Source: Rhodobacterales bacterium HKCCE3408
GTDB taxonomy: Bacteria; Pseudomonadota; Alphaproteobacteria; Rhodobacterales; Rhodobacteraceae
NCBI GenBank assembly: GCA_015689705.1
Contig: WVSN01000008.1
Location: forward strand, 110,398 to 174,397
Direction: 5' to 3'
Length of the DNA: 64,000 bases
In this document: one piece after another, positions 60,234 to 64,000 of the stretch
How positions within the stretch are numbered: the first letter of the stretch is position 1
Layout: every line of letters begins with the position of its first letter
Program-made: the position numbers and the translations under genes
The notes under the pieces: model-generated
Told to the model about the DNA's origin: nothing
What the model saw: only the letters and a program-made list of their open reading frames with translations
The model's database searches: none

Positions 60234-60447
60234 GGCCCGTCAGACTGGTAGACGCCGGCACGCGATTCGGGAAGCGGGGCACAGTGCGGCGGACATCTTT
60301 GCGCTATGGCTTTTCAGATGGCTCCGAACGCTGTATCTTGTCTCGCAAGGCGCTCACCAAGCTGCGCCACACGAGGCATGACACAAGCGAGCCATCGGCC
60401 ACAGGCGGTAAGACTGGCCGGCTCGCCCTGGAGCAGGGATAACGACA

Positions 60448-61539
60448 ATGACACGGATGTGGCAGTTCCATCCACTGACGCGCGCGGCGATTCTGGCCTC
60501 CACGGCGATCGCCCTGGCGGGCTGCGAAAACGGCTTCGAACTTCCCTTCCGGCAGGCGGCCTCGCGCGCGGACAGCGCGGTGACGCAGGCCTCCCCGGCC
60601 CGGATGGTCGAGCGCGACGTGGAGTCGCCCGAGGTGTTCTACGCTGAGCAACCGGGTCTCTGGGACGGGCGACCCTCGCTCGGCGGCGTCTGGGTGGCGC
60701 ATGCCGAAGCCGAGGACCCCGAGCGCGTCCTGATCCGCAACACCGCGAACGGCCAGGAAGTCGTCGGCGCGCTTTTCCGGCGCGAACGCGACCTGCCCGG
60801 ACCCGCCTTCCAGGTCTCCTCGGACGCGGCCGCCGCAATCAACATGATCGCCGGCACGCCGACCGATCTCGAGGTGGTGGCGCTCCGGACCCGCGAAGAG
60901 CCCGAGCCGCTCGACATTCCCGCCCCGCCGCCGGAAGCCACCGCGACCGATGGCGGCGAGACGGCGCCGGCGGCCACCGCCCTGCCCGCCTCGATCGCGG
61001 CAGCCGCGCTGGACGCGCCGACGCCGATCCCCGATGCGCCCGCAGCCGCCCCGGCCGAGGCCGCGACCACCGATATCGCCGCAGCGGCCATCCCCGCACC
61101 GGCCGAGACCCCGACGACGCTGCCGCTCGAGACGATCGCCGCGGCCGAAGCCGCCCTCGACGCCGCCGAGATCGCCGCCGACACCGCCCGGACGAGCGCC
61201 GAGGCGATGGAACTGGCCTCGGCCGACGCGCTGCCGGACGCCACCGCGCCGATCGCGGCCAGCGCACCGGTCGCCTCGCCGGCTCCGGCACCGGCCTCGG
61301 GCAGTCTCGAGCGGCCCTATGTCCAGGTCGCCGTCTTCACCGGCGAGACCAACGCCGAGACCGCGGCGGACGAGCTTCGCGCCGCCGGCATCGTGCCGAC
61401 GGTCCGCATGGATGACAGCGGCAACCGGGCCACCTGGCGCATCGTCGTCGGGCCTGCGCGGACCTCCGCCGAGCGCGAGGCGCTGCTGGAAACCGTCCAG
61501 GGTCTGGGTTACGGAGATGCCTACTACGTGACCGACTGA
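60448..61539 (+). CDS. SPOR-domain lipoprotein
   Basis: The 363-residue protein has a lipoprotein signal with lipobox LAGC at Cys26. A conserved region follows at about 58-150, then a low-complexity Ala/Pro/Glu-rich stretch (about 155-285), and a C-terminal SPOR domain at about 288-363 (RPYVQVAVFTGETNAETAADELRAAG, WRIVVGPARTSAEREALLETVQGLGY in pieces). SPOR domains bind denuded peptidoglycan at division sites. It precedes the D,D-carboxypeptidase by 9 bases, an order common in Rhodobacteraceae. Confidence 0.88.
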   Translation: MTRMWQFHPLTRAAILASTAIALAGCENGFELPFRQAASRADSAVTQASPARMVERDVESPEVFYAEQPGLWDGRPSLGGVWVAHAEAEDPERVLIRNTANGQEVVGALFRRERDLPGPAFQVSSDAAAAINMIAGTPTDLEVVALRTREEPEPLDIPAPPPEATATDGGETAPAATALPASIAAAALDAPTPIPDAPAAAPAEAATTDIAAAAIPAPAETPTTLPLETIAAAEAALDAAEIAADTARTSAEAMELASADALPDATAPIAASAPVASPAPAPASGSLERPYVQVAVFTGETNAETAADELRAAGIVPTVRMDDSGNRATWRIVVGPARTSAEREALLETVQGLGYGDAYYVTD

Positions 61540-61548
61540 AGGACGCAC

Positions 61549-62721
61549 ATGACTGCAGCCGCCCGCGCCCTCGCCTTCCTGATCCTGTCTGCCGGGGCCG
61601 CCGCGGCCCAGGGGTTCGAGACCGAGGCCACCGCCGCCTACGTCGTCGACCACAACACCGGGCAGGTCCTGCTGGACCACAATGCGGACCTGCCGCTGCC
61701 GCCGGCCTCGATGTCCAAGCTGATGACGCTGAACATGGCGTTCGAAGCGCTGGCCGATGGCCGCATGACGCTCGACACCGTGCTCCCGGTCAGCCAGCAC
61801 TGCATGGATTACGGCGGCTCGACGATGTTCCTGAACACCCAGGACCGGCCCAGCGTCGAGGACCTGATCCGCGGCGTCGTCGTTCTCTCCGGCAATGACG
61901 CGAGCTGCGTTCTCGGCGAGGCGCTGTCGCCCGACGGGACCGAGGAGGGCTTCGGCCAGTTCATGACCGATCGCGCGCGCCAGCTCGGGATGAACAACTC
62001 GACCTTCCGCAACTCGAACGGCTGGCCCGCGCCGGGCCATGTCATGAGCATGCGCGATCTCGGCATCCTGGCCGAACGTCTGATCACCGAGTTCCCGCAA
62101 TACTACTCCTACTTCGCCGAGACCGAGTTTCCCTATGACGGCCGCGCGCCGGACAACCGGTTCAACCGCAACCCGCTCCTGACGATGAATATCGGCGCGG
62201 ACGGGCTGAAGACCGGCCACACGCAGGAGGCCGGCTATGGCCTCGTCGGGTCGGCCGTGCAGGGCGACCGGCGCGTGACCTTCGTCATCACCGGTCTCGA
62301 CACCGTCGCCGGCCGCGCGCAGGAGGCCGAGCGCATCGCGAACTGGGCCTTCCGCCAGTTCGCCGAACGCGAGATCGTCGCCCAGGGCACCGTAGTCGCC
62401 GAGGCCGAGGTATTCCTCGGCCAGGTCGCCTCGGTCGGGCTGGCCGTGGGCGAAGACGTGACTATGCTGCTGCCCGCGCTTCAGGACATCGGCGAAATCG
62501 AGGCCGAGGCGATCTACAACGGACCGCTGCAGGCACCGATCACGGCCGGCACCGAGGTCGGGGCGCTGGTGATCCGCGCCGAGGGGTTCGAGGAGCGCCG
62601 CGTGCCGCTGGTGACCGTCTCCGACGTCCCCCGTGGCGGCTTCATGGTGCGGATGCGCACCGCCGCGGGCGTCGTCCTGCGCGAGATCGTCGGCCGCACG
62701 GCGGACCTGGGCGCCGGCTGA
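61549..62721 (+). CDS. D-alanyl-D-alanine carboxypeptidase (PBP5/6 type)
   Basis: The 390-residue protein has a signal peptide ending AAA-QG near residue 21 and the three penicillin-binding motifs: SMSK in PASMSKLM, SGN in LSGNDASCV, and KTG in GLKTGHTQEAGYG. A beta-rich PBP5_C domain follows at about 270-370. It trims the terminal D-Ala of peptidoglycan stem peptides in the periplasm. Its stop overlaps the tmk start by one base. Confidence 0.93.
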   Translation: MTAAARALAFLILSAGAAAAQGFETEATAAYVVDHNTGQVLLDHNADLPLPPASMSKLMTLNMAFEALADGRMTLDTVLPVSQHCMDYGGSTMFLNTQDRPSVEDLIRGVVVLSGNDASCVLGEALSPDGTEEGFGQFMTDRARQLGMNNSTFRNSNGWPAPGHVMSMRDLGILAERLITEFPQYYSYFAETEFPYDGRAPDNRFNRNPLLTMNIGADGLKTGHTQEAGYGLVGSAVQGDRRVTFVITGLDTVAGRAQEAERIANWAFRQFAEREIVAQGTVVAEAEVFLGQVASVGLAVGEDVTMLLPALQDIGEIEAEAIYNGPLQAPITAGTEVGALVIRAEGFEERRVPLVTVSDVPRGGFMVRMRTAAGVVLREIVGRTADLGAG

Positions 62722-63347
62722 TGGCCGGAACCGGGCTGTTCGTCAGCCTCGAAGGAATTGACGGGTCGGGGAAATCGACGCAGGGCCGGCGCCTCGCCGC
62801 CGCGCTCGAGGCCGAGGGCCATGCCGTGACCCTGACGCGCGAACCCGGCGGCGCGCCGGGGGCCGAGGCGATCCGCCGGCTGCTGGTCGAGGGCGATCCC
62901 GACCGCTGGTCGCCCGAGACCGAGATCCTGCTGTTCACCGCCGCGCGGCGCGACCATCTCGAAAAGGTCATCCGCCCGGCCCTCTCCGAGGGCCGCGTCG
63001 TCGTCACCGACCGCTTCGCCGACAGCACGCGCATCTACCAGGGCGCGACGCGCGGCGATCTGCGCGGACTGGTCGACGACATCCATGACCGCGTGATCGG
63101 CATCGACCCCGACCTGACGCTGATCCTCGACATGGATCCGCAGGTCTCGCTCAATCGCGGCCTCGCGCGCGGCTCGGGCGAGGACCGGTACGAGGAATTC
63201 GGCCTCGACTTCCAGGCCCGGCTCCGCGACGGCTTCCGCGCGCTCGCCCGCGAATTTCCCGACCGCTGCGTCCTGATCGACGCCGAGAAGCCCGAAGCGG
63301 ACGTTGCCGAGTCCATCCTTGCCGCGGTACGACCGCGCCTGAGATGA
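62721..63347 (+). CDS. tmk: Thymidylate kinase
   Basis: The 208-residue protein has the P-loop in LEGIDGSGKSTQGRRLA, the TREPGG substrate motif and the DRFADSTRIYQGATRG motif (D-R-[FY]) of dTMP kinases. It phosphorylates dTMP to dTDP. Its stop overlaps the holB start (ATGA), the usual tmk-holB pairing. Confidence 0.96.
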   Translation: MAGTGLFVSLEGIDGSGKSTQGRRLAAALEAEGHAVTLTREPGGAPGAEAIRRLLVEGDPDRWSPETEILLFTAARRDHLEKVIRPALSEGRVVVTDRFADSTRIYQGATRGDLRGLVDDIHDRVIGIDPDLTLILDMDPQVSLNRGLARGSGEDRYEEFGLDFQARLRDGFRALAREFPDRCVLIDAEKPEADVAESILAAVRPRLR

Positions 63348-64000
63348 GCGCGCCCGACACCGAGATCCCCGAACCCGACGCCATTCCCGGCGTCCCGCAC
63401 CCCAGGCTGACGCCACGGGTGTTCGGCCATGGCGCGGCCGAGGCGGACTTCCTCTCGGCGTTCAATTCCGGCCGGCTGCACCACGCCTGGATGCTCACAG
63501 GCCCGCGCGGGGTCGGCAAGGCGACGCTGGCCTGGCGGATGGCGCGGTTCCTGCTCGCGACCGAGCCGGGCGGCGGGCTCTTCGGCGCACCCGACAGCCT
63601 CGACACCGACCCGGCCGATCCGGTCGCCCGCCGCGTCGCGGCCCTGTCCGAGCCGCGTCTGTTCCTGCTCCGTCGCGGCCTGAACGAGAAGACCGGCAAG
63701 CATTACCGGGAGATCACCATCGACGAGACCCGGCGCCTGCGCGGCTTCTTCCAGCTCTCGGCCGGCGATGGCGGCGCGCGGGCGGTGATCGTCGACGCGG
63801 CCGACGAAATGACGACCGCCGCCGCGAACGCGCTGCTGAAGGTGCTCGAGGAGCCGCCGGCACGCGCCACGCTGTTCCTCGTCTGCCACCAGCCCGCGCG
63901 CATCCTGCCGACGATCCGCTCGCGCTGCCGGACGCTGCGCCTCGCGCCGCTCGGCCCCGACGACCTCGCCTCGGCCCTGTCGCAGGCGGGCGTCGAGACC
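63344..64000 (+). CDS. holB: DNA polymerase III delta-prime subunit, N-terminal part (truncated by window edge)
   Basis: The 219 visible codons show the clamp-loader AAA+ fold: HHAWMLTGPRGVGKATLAWRMA (Walker A region), ARAVIVDAADEMT (Walker B), ANALLKVLEEPPARATLFLVCHQPARILPTIRSRC (sensor 1 and SRC arginine motif, in pieces). An insertion after the Walker A region is common in alphaproteobacterial delta-prime. The gene continues past position 64000. Confidence 0.95.
   Translation, partial: MSAPDTEIPEPDAIPGVPHPRLTPRVFGHGAAEADFLSAFNSGRLHHAWMLTGPRGVGKATLAWRMARFLLATEPGGGLFGAPDSLDTDPADPVARRVAALSEPRLFLLRRGLNEKTGKHYREITIDETRRLRGFFQLSAGDGGARAVIVDAADEMTTAAANALLKVLEEPPARATLFLVCHQPARILPTIRSRCRTLRLAPLGPDDLASALSQAGVET

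Noticed and set aside
60304..62220. Long minus-strand frame (638 codons) opposite the SPOR and carboxypeptidase genes
   Set aside because: Low-complexity Gly/Arg composition and no motifs, while the plus strand has a lipobox, SPOR domain and SxxK/SxN/KTG motifs.
1..64000. Search for CRISPR arrays, rRNA genes and intact insertion sequences
   Set aside because: No regularly spaced repeats, rRNA-like segments or transposase genes with terminal inverted repeats were found by eye.

Overview
The window is GC-rich alphaproteobacterial DNA. The most likely source is a member of the Rhodobacteraceae (Roseobacter/Rhodobacter group). Evidence: the right end carries SPOR lipoprotein, D,D-carboxypeptidase, tmk, holB in the order common in that family, and the window also has a TRAP transporter, several acyl-CoA ligases and a cbb3-type oxidase. 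All family calls come from reading motifs by eye; no database search was run.

Left part (1-14031): a truncated AraC-type regulator, a winged-helix/TPR regulator, then a seven-gene plus-strand operon (2590-8693). That operon encodes a divergent C-family heme-copper oxidase: a CcoN-like catalytic subunit, a CcoO-like protein fused to a second cytochrome c domain, four small proteins, and a 663-residue membrane protein in which a heme-ligand-like module appears three times. A TetR regulator with a palindromic operator at its start follows, then an RND efflux adaptor and pump.

Middle-left (14116-27959): a PAS-LuxR regulator, a thiolase and acyl-CoA ligase pair, and a minus-strand operon of TRAP transporter, metallo-beta-lactamase-fold hydrolase, fumarylacetoacetase-fold protein and TetR. 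This looks like uptake and CoA-dependent breakdown of an unidentified organic acid. A second winged-helix/TPR regulator, a sulfotransferase-like protein, a methyltransferase and two small membrane-associated proteins follow.

Centre (28028-40120, minus strand): a compact nonribosomal peptide cluster. In transcription order it encodes a HupE/UreJ-like membrane protein, a free adenylation enzyme, a free carrier protein, NRPS 1 (C-A-PCP), NRPS 2 (C-A-PCP-TE) and an acyl-CoA-dehydrogenase-like flavoprotein. The NRPS 1 adenylation domain is interrupted between motifs A8 and A9 by a complete PP-loop ATPase domain with zinc-finger-like and CxxC cysteines. Its specificity residues read as an asparagine-type code. 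A-PCP-dehydrogenase trios of this kind make pyrrole-2-carboxyl starters elsewhere. A starter-Asn(modified)-X product with an amidine or thioamide is therefore a reasonable hypothesis, and this is the most unusual feature here.

Right part (40301-64000): a methyltransferase; a membrane LuxR-type regulator with an acidic exported protein; an orphan TagH-like FHA protein beside a polyferredoxin-ferredoxin-flavoprotein fusion; an acyl-CoA ligase, MFS transporter and methyltransferase; a third winged-helix/TPR regulator divergent from an acyl-CoA ligase and ThDP lyase pair; a TetR/CPBP protease/serine hydrolase group; tRNA-Ser(TGA); and the housekeeping block. No rRNA, CRISPR array or intact insertion sequence was seen.
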